This document shows positions 31,701 to 40,183 of a stretch of 64,000 nt of DNA, piece after piece. The translations under genes and the position numbers were made by a program. The notes beneath the pieces are model-generated. The model searched no databases. It saw only the letters and a program-made list of their open reading frames with translations, and was not told the DNA's origin. The stretch's first letter is position 1. Each line of letters opens with the position of its first letter. Source of the stretch: Paraburkholderia bonniea (GTDB lineage: Bacteria; Pseudomonadota; Gammaproteobacteria; Burkholderiales; Burkholderiaceae); the NCBI RefSeq assembly GCF_009455625.1, contig NZ_QPEQ01000002.1:806001-870000 (forward strand), written 5' to 3'.

Positions 31701-34700
31701 GTCGCACTTGCCGCTGCACCACCTGAGTTCACCACCAGGTATTTGCTCGTCTTCTCAGCCGCCGTCTTCGCTTCCGTTGCAGCCTTGTTTACCTCAAACA
31801 GCTGGCTGCCATTTACCGCTTCTGTGCTCGAAGCTGACAGCGTTCCTGCCTTCACGTTCGCAATCGTCGTGCCAGCAGCACCTCCGCCCAGCGTGATCTT
31901 GCCCTTCGTGGTGTCGTCATACGCAACGAACGCGTTCGTCACCTTGCCAGTTGTATCGACCGTGATGCCCGCTGCCTGCAACTGCTTCAGGTTCACCGCA
32001 TCGTTCGCATCCTTGCCATCTGCAACATTCGAAACCGTTACTGGCGTGGTCGAACCCTTACCGCCCAGCGTCAGCCGGTCGTGAATCGACGAGTCATAGC
32101 TCACGGCATCAGGCGATGAGCCAGATAGCGCTGCGGCAGCAAGCGCTGAACCGATATCTGTATAGGACCCACCGCCCACTTTGTACGACGGTGCTGTCAC
32201 CTTACCGGTGGTCGGATCAATTGCTGCCCCGCCGCCAAGCGCGGCAACTACGCCCGACAACTGGGACAAATTCACTGCATCTGTCGCTTGCGTACCCGCA
32301 CCAACGCTGGTGATCTGACGAAAATTAGTTGAATCGCCCACCGAAACCGTATTTGCCCGAGCAGCAATGGATTTTGTGCCCAGCGCAACGCTGTTGCTTG
32401 CATTTACGCGCGACTCACTACCGATTGTCACGCTGCCTGTAACAGACACGGCGACAACGGCCGTTCTACCGATAGCAATCGTGTCCTTGTCCTGTGTGCT
32501 AGCGCCGTAACCTAGCGACAGTGACCCTACGCCGTTAGCTATAGCATCCTTACCCACAGCAGTAGCATTGTTTGCACCGGACCCTACTGAAGCACCTGAA
32601 CCAATTGCCGTAGCGCCCTCACCATTGGTAGTTGCATTGGTACCAATGGAGGTGCTTTCCCCAAGGCTCGCTACAGCGCCTGAACCGATGGCAAGCGACG
32701 ACGAACCCAAGACCGAAGCCTTTGGACCAATCGCCATCGAATTTGTGGTCTTGGCATCAACCGACGTCGCTGCACCACTCACCTTTGGACTGATCACGAT
32801 GTACTGATCGATAGGCCCGGCGGGAACATAAGTAGTATCATCAGCTGCCAGCGACCGCACAGCCGGGCCAGCCATCCGGCTTGATGGCTTTGTCAACTCG
32901 GCACGCAATGCATTCAGTTGCCCGAGCGTCACGACATCACTAGCATTTATGCCGTCTGCGACGTTAACAATGCGCCGTTCCGCACCAGCACTACCAATCG
33001 ATACCGTGTACTTCTCAGTCGTTACGGAGTTGCCGCCAAGAGCGACCGAGTTAGGCCCATTCGCAACGGCTCCAGGGCCAATTGCTACCGAATCATCGCC
33101 TTGTGCAGTTGCCAAACCACCAATAGCAACCGACTCGGCACCACTTGCCCTAGCCGCCTTCCCTTGTGATATCACCTTCACATATTTGATGGACGTCTCA
33201 GTAATGCTATTGATTCCGCCAACAGTTTTGCTAAGTGCGTCCACCGCCTCGCCAACGCTGCCGTATGGCAAGCCGCCGACCATATAGCTCGGCTTGGACA
33301 CCTTGCCGTCACCCCCGACTTTCGCACCACCACCCAGCGCTTCAGCAATGCTCGAGGCTGTGTTGTACAACTGGGAGCCGTTAATCGCATCTGTGCTTGC
33401 CGCCGAAATTCCGCCTGCTGCAAGATTCGTGATCTTCGTGCCAGTAGCGCCACCGCCCAACGAAATATTAGTTTTGTTGGTGTTGTCGTATGCAACAAAT
33501 GCGTTCGTCAACTGGCCGCTGGTATCAACCGAGAGACCGGCTGCCTTAAGCTGGGCCAGATTGATCGCGTCGTTTGCGTTCTTGCCGTCGGCGACATTCG
33601 ATACGATCACTGGCGTCTTCGAATCCTTGCTGCCCAGTGTGATCTTGCCCTTCGTGGTGTCGTCATACGCAACGAACGCGTTCGTCAACTGGCCGCTGGT
33701 ATCGATCGTAATACCTGCATCCTTAAGCTGTTTCAGGTTCACTGCATCGGTATCGGCTGTACCCGCCGCCATGTTCACAATCTGGCGGAGCAATGATGTT
33801 GTCGTCACTTTGCCCGTAGCGTCCTTCACCTCGGCTCGACCTACCGACACCGTTTGCGCCCGGTCCGCGACTGTACCGGTTCCCAACGCAGTAGCACCAT
33901 TTGCTGTTACCGTTGCCTCAGCACCCAATGCCGTTCCACTTGCTGCCTTGACGTATGATTTCCCACCAAGAGCCGTATTGAATCCCCAGTCACCTACAAC
34001 ACCCGTCTCAGCGTATGCATTCGCTCCGATCGCAGTGTTATAGCCACCGCCATACGCACCGCCTTTTGCCGCTGCGGCATCACCAAGTGCGAGGTTCTTT
34101 CCATAATCCGATACAGCCTTCGTACCAATTGCGATGCCGCCACCATCGCTGCCAGGACCATTAGAGATTGCACCCGATCCGATTGCAATAGCGTTGGTAG
34201 AAGAAGCCGTTGCCCCAGCACCCGTCGAATTCACCACCACATATTTATTATCAGTACCGCCGCCACCACCACCGCCACCACCTTCAGCCAGTGCCTTAAT
34301 TGCATCTCCTACATTCCTGTAGGTCGAGGCACCCACCTTGTACGTTGGCGCAATCAGTTTCGAGCTGTCTTTCTTGGAATCATCCAGCCCAGCGCCACCA
34401 CCCAGTGCTTCAGTTAGCTGCTTTGCCACACCCTCAATAACATTACCGAGGAGGCCGTCTCGTTGCTGAGACGAGATATCAACTGTTCTAAGTTGCGAGC
34501 CGTTAACCGCGTCACTGCTGTTTGCCAGCAACGAACCATCTTTCAGGTTAGTGATAACAACTTGACCTGTAGAGGTATCTTTACCGCCTAACGTAATACG
34601 GTCACGTGTTGTCGAGTCGTACTGAACAACGTTGGGTGCCCCGCTGATAGCGTTCTGAATGGACGTCTTCAATTGCCCAAAGTTGACCGCATCGGTGTCT

Positions 34701-35884
34701 TGCGAACCAGCCAGCACATTGGTAATTTGCCGCTCAGCACCCGCTTTACCAACTGAAACGGTGTTTTCCCGATTGGCAACCGAATTCGTACCCAGCGCGA
34801 TAGCGTTCTGGGCCGAGGCCAAGGCATTCCCGCCGATCGCAACCGATTCTTCACCCACCGCATTGGCATCAGCCAGAACCGACTTGGCCTTGAAATATTT
34901 TGCCAAATATGCAGGCGTTTCATCAGGAGGAGGAGGAATAGGAATAGGCGTGCCTCCGCCTCCCTTAATCGCCTCGTTCAATTGCCGCAGGTTAACCGCG
35001 TCTGTCGCGGCAGTTGCATCGGCAACGTTTGTAATCTGACGTTCGGCATTTTTCGCACCAACCGACACGGAGTTGATACGTGCTGCAATAGCACCTGAAC
35101 CAAGGGCAACCGAACCAGATGACGCGGCAATTGCATTCGCACCTAACGCCACCGAGGAAGCACCGGAAGCACCGGCACCCTGACCGAACGCTGCTCCTTG
35201 AGTACCCATCGCGTAAGCTTCGGTACCTATAGCCATAGCCTGGTAACCCGAAGCCAGGCTGTTAAAACCCACTGCTATGCCCTGACGGCCATTTACGGTC
35301 GCCCCATAGCCAAGCGCTACACTTCGATCCCAAACTGCCTTGGCTTGCCCCCCGATGGCAACAGCACCGGTATAGCCGCTCGAACCTGACTGGGCTCCAT
35401 CACCAATCGCAATCCCTGAGATGCCGCCTACGGTCGTCACTTTGGCATTCGGACCAATGGCAATGCCGCTCACGCCGTCAACCGTCGGATAATCGCTCTT
35501 GTCGCCCTTCCCGCCCTTCACCAAGACATAGGGGTCGTTATAGTAATTATTCGTCGTGGTTGACTCGCCGCCCCCAAAGCAGAAAATGAACAAAAAGCAG
35601 CCCCATGCGTTAACCGCCTTCGGGTCGGTAGCAGCCGCTTGCGTACTATCTGTGGAAGCGGGGTTGAGATTACCCACCTCACTCGATCCGCCACTACTAA
35701 AAGGTTTGGGATCAGCAGCATTCGCTACTTGCACCGCGCCTAGCAACATGGCCGACGCCACCGCGCTAGACATCAGGTTCCGGCTGCGTTTACTGGATTT
35801 TTTGCCACTACTCTTAGTGGTTTCGGCTGCGGCAACGTAGGTGCCCGACGCCGCACTCCATACTGACTTGTATACTTTATTCAT
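28697..35884 (-). CDS. Trimeric autotransporter adhesin, N-terminal signal/head/stalk part (frameshifted before the anchor)
   Basis: The first 2395 residues of a YadA/Hia-type adhesin (about 3067 if the frame is restored). It begins with the extended signal peptide region MNKVYKSVWSAASGTYVAAAE plus a hydrophobic core ending QVANA. Many Hep/Hag left-handed roll repeats (SVALGANAIAASSGSVALGSGAIA), HIM necks (AERQITNVADATAATDAVNLRQL) and coiled stalk modules follow, including eight near-identical 59-residue units. The shifted frame adds PLLTRMAR and stops, so this product has no outer-membrane anchor. AGGA precedes the ATG. It diverges from the flp pilus operon. TAAs mediate adhesion, autoaggregation or host binding; specificity is not evident. 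Confidence 0.88.
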   Translation of the reverse strand: MNKVYKSVWSAASGTYVAAAETTKSSGKKSSKRSRNLMSSAVASAMLLGAVQVANAADPKPFSSGGSSEVGNLNPASTDSTQAAATDPKAVNAWGCFLFIFCFGGGESTTTNNYYNDPYVLVKGGKGDKSDYPTVDGVSGIAIGPNAKVTTVGGISGIAIGDGAQSGSSGYTGAVAIGGQAKAVWDRSVALGYGATVNGRQGIAVGFNSLASGYQAMAIGTEAYAMGTQGAAFGQGAGASGASSVALGANAIAASSGSVALGSGAIAARINSVSVGAKNAERQITNVADATAATDAVNLRQLNEAIKGGGGTPIPIPPPPDETPAYLAKYFKAKSVLADANAVGEESVAIGGNALASAQNAIALGTNSVANRENTVSVGKAGAERQITNVLAGSQDTDAVNFGQLKTSIQNAISGAPNVVQYDSTTRDRITLGGKDTSTGQVVITNLKDGSLLANSSDAVNGSQLRTVDISSQQRDGLLGNVIEGVAKQLTEALGGGAGLDDSKKDSSKLIAPTYKVGASTYRNVGDAIKALAEGGGGGGGGGTDNKYVVVNSTGAGATASSTNAIAIGSGAISNGPGSDGGGIAIGTKAVSDYGKNLALGDAAAAKGGAYGGGYNTAIGANAYAETGVVGDWGFNTALGGKSYVKAASGTALGAEATVTANGATALGTGTVADRAQTVSVGRAEVKDATGKVTTTSLLRQIVNMAAGTADTDAVNLKQLKDAGITIDTSGQLTNAFVAYDDTTKGKITLGSKDSKTPVIVSNVADGKNANDAINLAQLKAAGLSVDTSGQLTNAFVAYDNTNKTNISLGGGATGTKITNLAAGGISAASTDAINGSQLYNTASSIAEALGGGAKVGGDGKVSKPSYMVGGLPYGSVGEAVDALSKTVGGINSITETSIKYVKVISQGKAARASGAESVAIGGLATAQGDDSVAIGPGAVANGPNSVALGGNSVTTEKYTVSIGSAGAERRIVNVADGINASDVVTLGQLNALRAELTKPSSRMAGPAVRSLAADDTTYVPAGPIDQYIVISPKVSGAATSVDAKTTNSMAIGPKASVLGSSSLAIGSGAVASLGESTSIGTNATTNGEGATAIGSGASVGSGANNATAVGKDAIANGVGSLSLGYGASTQDKDTIAIGRTAVVAVSVTGSVTIGSESRVNASNSVALGTKSIAARANTVSVGDSTNFRQITSVGAGTQATDAVNLSQLSGVVAALGGGAAIDPTTGKVTAPSYKVGGGSYTDIGSALAAAALSGSSPDAVSYDSSIHDRLTLGGKGSTTPVTVSNVADGKDANDAVNLKQLQAAGITVDTTGKVTNAFVAYDDTTKGKITLGGGAAGTTIANVKAGTLSASSTEAVNGSQLFEVNKAATEAKTAAEKTSKYLVVNSGGAAASATGGNAIALGDGTTATGTESIALGHNTKATGTYSVAVGSSAVADRDNAVSFGSSSFKRQLINVAAGTADTDAVNLKQLKDAGITIGTSGQLTNAFVAYDDTTKGKITLGGKDSTTPVIVSNVADGKGANDAVNLKQMQAAGMTIDTSGKVTNAFVAYDDTTKGKITLGGKDSTTPVIVSNVADGKNANDAVNLAQLKAAGLSVDTSGQLTNAFVAYDDTTKGKITLGGKDSTTPVIVSNVADGKGANDAVNLKQMQAAGMTIDTSGKVTNAFVAYDDTTKGKITLGGKDSTTPVIVSNVADGKNANDAVNLAQLKAAGLSVDTGGKVTNAFVAYDDTTKGKITLGGKDSTTPVIVSNVADGKGANDAVNLKQMQAAGMTIDTSGKVTNAFVAYDDTTKGKITLGGKDSKTPVIVSNVADGKSANDAVNLAQLKAAGLSVDTSGQLTNAFVAYDDTTKGKITLGGKDSKTPVIVSNVADGKGANDAVNLKQLQAAGMTVDTSGQLTNAFVAYDDTTKGKITLGGKDSTTPVIVSNVADGKGANDAVNLKQMQAAGIKVDTNGQLTNAFVAYDDTNKGTITLGGASSTKITNVASGGVSATSKDAINGSQLYETANSVAKVLGGGVTVGLDGKLSDGYQVGDKKYDNVGKAMDALSTIVGGINNITETSIKYVKVVSKSAAATASGADTVAIGGLANAQGDNSVAIGPGAVAKASNSVAIGRNSVTSEEYTFSVGSAGAERRIINVADGINASDVVTLGQLNALRAELKKPLSRMADPAVHLLDATPDADMLPIGAAGPLSDYIAVSPKVTGAKASADASSTNSMAIGPRASVQGDLSLAVGAGAATNFASSTAVGSQAATNGLNNVVVGAKASTGSNATDAVVVGAGSAANGVGSIAVGTSTTVHGDNSIGIGKGILIGIGATDSLAIGTGAAVGAKVTNAIALGSGSKADRANAISVGSTLTQRQIVNVAAGTETTDAVNVTQLKGVLATIGGGPLLTRMAR
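28724..28729 (-). other. G6 homopolymer at the adhesin frameshift
   Basis: On the coding strand GGC-GGGGGG-CCG reads GGGPLLTRMAR then stop. With a seventh G it would read GGG-AVIDKDGKVTTPSFKV, matching the parallel stalk module GGGAAIDPTTGKVTAPSYKV elsewhere in the protein. One missing base therefore explains the split. Confidence 0.85.
30017..31432 (-). repeat. Eight tandem 177-bp units in the adhesin stalk
   Basis: Exactly 8 x 177 bp encode 59-residue units TNAFVAYDDTTKGKITLGG...AAG. Units alternate between a KQMQAAGMTIDTSGKV-type end and an AQLKAAGLSVDTSGQL-type end for three pairs. Two further KQ(L/M)Q-type units follow. Units are nearly identical at DNA level, which points to recent expansion by unequal recombination. 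More diverged single copies flank the array. Confidence 0.9.
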
Positions 35885-36524
35885 TCCTCTTGATTCCTAT
35901 TAAAAACGGGCAAACCCCGTTTGCTCGTGATTTCTGAAACACACAACCGCAAAGCAGTCGTAAGCGGAAAACCTAGCAATCGCGCAGATAGCCCAATCCA
36001 AGTTTTTCACGTGTCGCAAATTTACGCGGCCAGCCATGCCTCAAAAATCAGAAAAGCAGAAATCTTTGTAGGAATTTTCCGATTAAACAAAATAGCGCGC
36101 TTTTAAAAAAATTGAGATAAAAAATATTCAATTAATTCATTGAGTTAATCGAATGAAGTCATCAAAAAATAAAGCGTTGCGCCATGACAACAACTGGATT
36201 TCAAAGCAAAAATATTATTTATAGATGGCAATGAATCAGCCTTAAGCCCTGATCCAGCAAGGCTGAACCGTCACCATGCCCGATAAAAATCGACAAATCG
36301 ATCAATGTGTTTGGGAAATAAATACCTTCGAATGGGGAAATTTCTCAAGCCTCATAGTCACCCGGGTTTCTATACTCGCGGCAGACGTAAATACTCATCT
36401 GCAATGAGTCAACCGTCTGTTTTTTTGTTAATACATTCGGAAAACCTTCAACCCGTAATATTTGTGTATTTTTAAACAAACCCTTTTACTCAACCTTTCA
36501 CACTCACCTTTAAAGAGATAAACC
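35885..36524. promoter_or_regulatory. Divergent adhesin-flp intergenic region
   Basis: 640 bp, AT-rich, separating the two largest transcripts of the island. The adhesin leader holds AAACGGG-N5-CCCGTTT (35905-35923 region), a small hairpin near its ribosome site. GGGGAAATTTCTC near 36335 resembles GGAAATTTCC found upstream of the right NarL regulator. AAAGAGA precedes flp. TATACT at 36371-36376 could be a -10 for flp, but no good -35 stands before it. I saw no convincing gene here. Confidence 0.5.
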
Positions 36525-36806
36525 ATGAAACTCACGCAAATTCGTAATAAACGCAAGCAACTCGGCCAAGGCATGACTGAGTACATCATTATCGTCGCGC
36601 TAATTGCAGTGTCGGCTATCGGGGTGTATTCGCTGTTTGGCCAGACGATCCGTAACCAGACGGCCGGTCTGACCAATGAGATGGCCGGACAGAACGCCCA
36701 AACCAATATTGGTCAGGCCAAGGCCAATGCGAACCTGTCTACAACCAATTCCAACAAGACGAAAAACATGGGTACTTATAACGACGCCAACAATGTAGGT
36801 CAGTAA
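36525..36806 (+). CDS. flp: Flp-type major pilin precursor
   Basis: A 93-residue pilin. A short basic leader MKLTQIRNKRKQLG ends at the class III cleavage site G14|QGMTEY, with Glu at +5 and Tyr at +6, followed by the hydrophobic assembly helix (IIIVALIAVSAIGVYSLFG). The mature C-terminus is Asn/Thr-rich, with no Cys. It is the first gene of the Tad operon, as is usual, and probably the most highly expressed. Processing needs a TadV/CpaA peptidase, which is not in this window. Confidence 0.93.
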   Translation: MKLTQIRNKRKQLGQGMTEYIIIVALIAVSAIGVYSLFGQTIRNQTAGLTNEMAGQNAQTNIGQAKANANLSTTNSNKTKNMGTYNDANNVGQ

Positions 36807-36830
36807 TACGTCCTATCTGGATCAAGCATC

Positions 36831-38390
36831 ATGAAACGCTCTGCCCGCAAGGACAGGGCCAGGGTTGCCAGCGCTAGCGGGCAAGCGCTGGTCCCTGCAC
36901 TCATCTTTTTACTAGTCGGTGGTATTAGCGTCTATGTGGCATTCAACTCGTTCCAGCTGACGAGTGCCAAGATCAAGCTGCAAAACACCGCCGACGCAGC
37001 CGCATACAGTGCCGCAATGCTGCAGGCGCGTGACTACAATTTCACCGCCTACGCCAATCGCGCAATGGTTGCCAACCAGGTAACCGCAGCCCAGATAGTC
37101 GGCCTCAAGTCATGGATCGACGAACTCGACAACCGGTACACCTACATCCCGGGCCAGTCGGATGCGGACGACATGATCAATGCCTTTGCCGATCACCCTG
37201 AAAAATGGACCGGCCCCAAAAGCCGTGGCAAAGCTGAGATCGCGCCTGTTCGAGCCACGCTTGACGCATTGCTGCCCGTCGTCGCCAAAGACATCGGAAC
37301 AATCATTCATGGCTTAAGCACGGCTCAGATCAATTTCCACGCGGGTGTATTTACCGCCGTGCCACAGGCCGCCAATGCGGTCGCCCAGCAAAGCCAGAAA
37401 GACACGCACGTGACTGAAGGGTATTTCGTCAGTCCGCGCAACGCCTATCAGCTTGCTGCGTGGAAAACCTATACGCGGATCGCATCGCCTGCAGGCACGA
37501 TTAACAAAGACCATTTTGCAGATGTCGTCACAGACCGCGACACGCTCGATCCTTTCACCAAAAATCGCCGCTCAACTGGCAGCACCGCACCGGACTACCA
37601 GCAGATCAACGACACCGCTGGGAAAATCTGCCGCCGCGGCGATTCCGGAACCATCATTGGCCGGGTGTCGCACGAAGGTGGCACGCAGTTACGCCGCGAC
37701 AAAAAAGGCTGGCAGGCAATTGATGTGAGTTACACCACGTTGACAGTGTCGTGCCTGCCAGATCTCGGGTTGCTGACCGCTGGCCGGGCAGGTGCCGCTA
37801 ACGGCAAACTGCCTATGTATCGAGGTGTCCCCACCTTTCTCACCAGTGCGCCCTTCGTCTCGTTTGAGAATGACTGGACCGGTTATGGCGGTTACTACAA
37901 CTTCGGTGCCGACTCGAGCGGGCGGCCTGGCATCGTGCCCAACGCCATGGCCACTCAGATCGCGGTAGGCCCAGGCATCGTCATGGACCCGGCAAATGGC
38001 GGGCTGCAACCATATCAGGACCTCCCGGGTAAGCCGCTCGCCGCCGAGGCACCGCGCATCACGATTGAGCTGGAACGCCAAAGCGACACGCTGACAGCAA
38101 CACCAGGCATTCAGGGCGGAGGCCGCATGAGGGTCGCTCCTAGCACGGCAGGCGACGTTCTGCGGGCGCTCTCCAGCGCTAACGCTTACTTCATGCGGCC
38201 CAACGAAGGCCCAACAGGCAGCACGAAAAGCGGCTCGCTTTCTTATAGCCGCTTTTGGTCCCGGGTCGACGGTAAAACTGAATACCCCAGCATGTTCAAC
38301 CCGTACTGGCAAGTGCGTCTCGCACCGGTCAGCGACAGCGAGCGTAAAGCCGCCTGGAAAGACCAGATCTCTACGCCCGTGTCTCGATAA
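36831..38390 (+). CDS. TadG-like pilus assembly protein
   Basis: A 519-residue protein with a cytoplasmic start, one N-terminal membrane helix (GQALVPALIFLLVGGISVYVAF) and the Tad-like segment KIKLQNTADAAAYSAAMLQARDYNFTAYANRAM, as in the TadE/G-like family. The remainder is a large periplasmic domain without motifs I recognise. The class III-like site G17|QALVP lacks the Glu at +5 of the true pilins. It follows flp by 24 nt and is followed after 7 nt by the TadE-like gene. Confidence 0.78.
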   Translation: MKRSARKDRARVASASGQALVPALIFLLVGGISVYVAFNSFQLTSAKIKLQNTADAAAYSAAMLQARDYNFTAYANRAMVANQVTAAQIVGLKSWIDELDNRYTYIPGQSDADDMINAFADHPEKWTGPKSRGKAEIAPVRATLDALLPVVAKDIGTIIHGLSTAQINFHAGVFTAVPQAANAVAQQSQKDTHVTEGYFVSPRNAYQLAAWKTYTRIASPAGTINKDHFADVVTDRDTLDPFTKNRRSTGSTAPDYQQINDTAGKICRRGDSGTIIGRVSHEGGTQLRRDKKGWQAIDVSYTTLTVSCLPDLGLLTAGRAGAANGKLPMYRGVPTFLTSAPFVSFENDWTGYGGYYNFGADSSGRPGIVPNAMATQIAVGPGIVMDPANGGLQPYQDLPGKPLAAEAPRITIELERQSDTLTATPGIQGGGRMRVAPSTAGDVLRALSSANAYFMRPNEGPTGSTKSGSLSYSRFWSRVDGKTEYPSMFNPYWQVRLAPVSDSERKAAWKDQISTPVSR

Positions 38391-38397
38391 AACCAAC

Positions 38398-39252
38398 ATG
38401 ATGTCACTCACTTACTCACGCCCACGTGCTCAACGTGGCCAGGCCATGACGGAGTTTCTCGTCGCCGCCATGTTCGTCATGGGGGTTTTATTTCTGGCCA
38501 TCGCCATGCTGGGCAAATTTAATGATGTCCGTAACAAGACCTTGATGGGCTCGCGCTACGTCGCGTGGGAACGTACCGTCTGGCTCGACTCCGACGCCCG
38601 TGAAAAAGGTATGCACAGCGACTTCGACTGGTTTTATGGGAATGCCGGAGCAAGTAACAAAAACGATGCAGAGCTGCATAACGAATATATCCAGCGCATC
38701 CTGGCACCCGGCTCCAAGCCCAGCAATACAGACAAGCAAACGGCAGGACTGCCCGCGATGCCGGTCATGTGGAACAACCACGGTGGGGAAGCCTTCGTCA
38801 GCGACGACGCAAATATTGCGGTAACAACCAGCATCAGGCCCACCCCCGCGCCTCAACTGGATCAATACAGCGGTCAGGTGTTTGGCAAGATACCGACGGT
38901 CGGTCATGGCACCTTCAACGCAAAGATCGGGTTGGCTACTGAAAACCTGCAAGCGGCCACTGTCAGCGTTTCAGTCGCGCAGAACAACGCAACGCTCCAG
39001 CGCCTGTTCGGTAACACCTTTAACGGCCTGACATTCCGCGATACCAGCGTGATCCTGAGCAACTCCTGGGTGCCCAATGGCCGGAACAGCGCCTGGGACC
39101 TGTCGACTCAGGCAGTTCCTGTCCGGCAGTTCGACATCATCGACCCAACGCTCTACAAGCCCCTGCAGAAATACTCGCCGGACATCTCCACGCTGGACAT
39201 GCGCAGCCCCGGCGGTAAAGACATCGTTCCCAAAGACCGTCTCGCACCATGA
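38398..39252 (+). CDS. TadE-like pseudopilin
   Basis: A 284-residue protein with leader MMSLTYSRPRAQRG|QAMTEF, the same class III processing pattern as Flp (Glu +5, Phe +6). The hydrophobic helix LVAAMFVMGVLFLAIAML and a long periplasmic domain with Trp- and Asn-rich stretches follow. It probably forms part of the pilus tip or assembly platform. Its stop overlaps the next start (ATGA). Which of this and the gene at 46929 is the functional TadE or TadF cannot be told from sequence. Confidence 0.75.
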   Translation: MMSLTYSRPRAQRGQAMTEFLVAAMFVMGVLFLAIAMLGKFNDVRNKTLMGSRYVAWERTVWLDSDAREKGMHSDFDWFYGNAGASNKNDAELHNEYIQRILAPGSKPSNTDKQTAGLPAMPVMWNNHGGEAFVSDDANIAVTTSIRPTPAPQLDQYSGQVFGKIPTVGHGTFNAKIGLATENLQAATVSVSVAQNNATLQRLFGNTFNGLTFRDTSVILSNSWVPNGRNSAWDLSTQAVPVRQFDIIDPTLYKPLQKYSPDISTLDMRSPGGKDIVPKDRLAP

Positions 39253-39962
39253 AGCTCGCTCAACTTATTTTTCGTAGCGCGTGGCTAGGCTGTGCGTGGC
39301 TGTCCACTGCGGCGCTTGCTGACTCCGCCTGCGACAAGCGGCCCGTCAAGGCGGAGCGCACCGAAGTCTTCGGACAAAACCTGCTGGTCAATGGCGTTCC
39401 AACCACGGTGCTGGGACAGACTTTCGCTGGTTCGCCAGAAGAAGTCATCGCTGAGTTCCGCGCGTTCTGGCGCAAGCAGCAAGTGCCCGCAATGGGGCGG
39501 CGCAACGCGTCCGGCATGCTGCTAAGCGCGCTCGACACAAGCTGCCACTACGTGCTCACCATTCCGCTTAAAGCAACGGGTGGGCGCACCAAAGGCATTC
39601 TCAGCGTGACCCGCTTAGGGGGGGAAGCCCCCCGGCGTCAGATCCCCGACCGGGCCGTGCCGTTGCCAGACAGCGCCCACGTCATTTCCGACGTCGAAAG
39701 CCATGATCCAGCCCAAGCCGGTCGCACCTGGCTCATCCAGTTGCCAGGGCAAGCCGCCGGCAATGCCGAACGCTACCAGGCCAGGCTCGCAGCTCAAGGC
39801 TGGTCCACCGTCGCACAGGCACCGTCCTACAAGCTCGATGGCTCACAAAGAGTCGTTGGGCGCATGGCGATGATGCAGCGTGGTGACGATCACGTCGATG
39901 CGATTTTTTCCGATCAGGGAGGCCAAACCCAGGCTGTCATCAATGCAACAAGGAATCGTTGA
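39249..39962 (+). CDS. Secreted protein of unknown function in the Tad operon
   Basis: A 237-residue protein with a signal peptide (MKLAQLIFRSAWLGCAWLSTAALA) and mature start DSACDKRPVKAERTEVFGQNLLVNGVPTTVLGQTFAGSPEEVIAEFRAFW. A mixed alpha/beta protein with two further blocks (ILSVTRLGG..., ARTWLIQLPGQ-like) follows. No known motif is visible. It is translationally coupled to the TadE-like gene before it and lies 3 nt ahead of the second Flp-like gene, so it is likely a periplasmic pilus accessory. Confidence 0.7.
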   Translation: MKLAQLIFRSAWLGCAWLSTAALADSACDKRPVKAERTEVFGQNLLVNGVPTTVLGQTFAGSPEEVIAEFRAFWRKQQVPAMGRRNASGMLLSALDTSCHYVLTIPLKATGGRTKGILSVTRLGGEAPRRQIPDRAVPLPDSAHVISDVESHDPAQAGRTWLIQLPGQAAGNAERYQARLAAQGWSTVAQAPSYKLDGSQRVVGRMAMMQRGDDHVDAIFSDQGGQTQAVINATRNR

Positions 39963-39965
39963 CTT

Positions 39966-40163
39966 ATGAAATTCCCCCACTCCTCAGCACCTGCGCCCAG
40001 GCAGCAACGTGGCCAGGCTGGCACCGAATATCTGGTGATCACGATGGCCATCGCACTTGCACTGGTCGTAGCTGGTGTGACATCACCCTCAACCATTGAC
40101 CAGTTAGTTGACGCATTCAAGTCACTTTTTAGCGCTTATAGCTTCACCCTTTCACTGCCCTGA
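39966..40163 (+). CDS. Small Flp-like second pilin/pseudopilin
   Basis: Only 65 residues. The basic, Pro-rich leader ends at G16|QAGTEY, a canonical class III site with Glu +5 and Tyr +6. The assembly helix LVITMAIALALVVAGV and a short tail (TIDQLVDAFKSLFSAYSFTLSLP) follow. It is the size of Flp pilins but shares little with the first-gene Flp beyond the processing site. It could be a minor pilin. It lies between the secreted protein and cpaB. Confidence 0.8.
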   Translation: MKFPHSSAPAPRQQRGQAGTEYLVITMAIALALVVAGVTSPSTIDQLVDAFKSLFSAYSFTLSLP

Positions 40164-40183
40164 CCGGTATAGGGCACTCTGTC

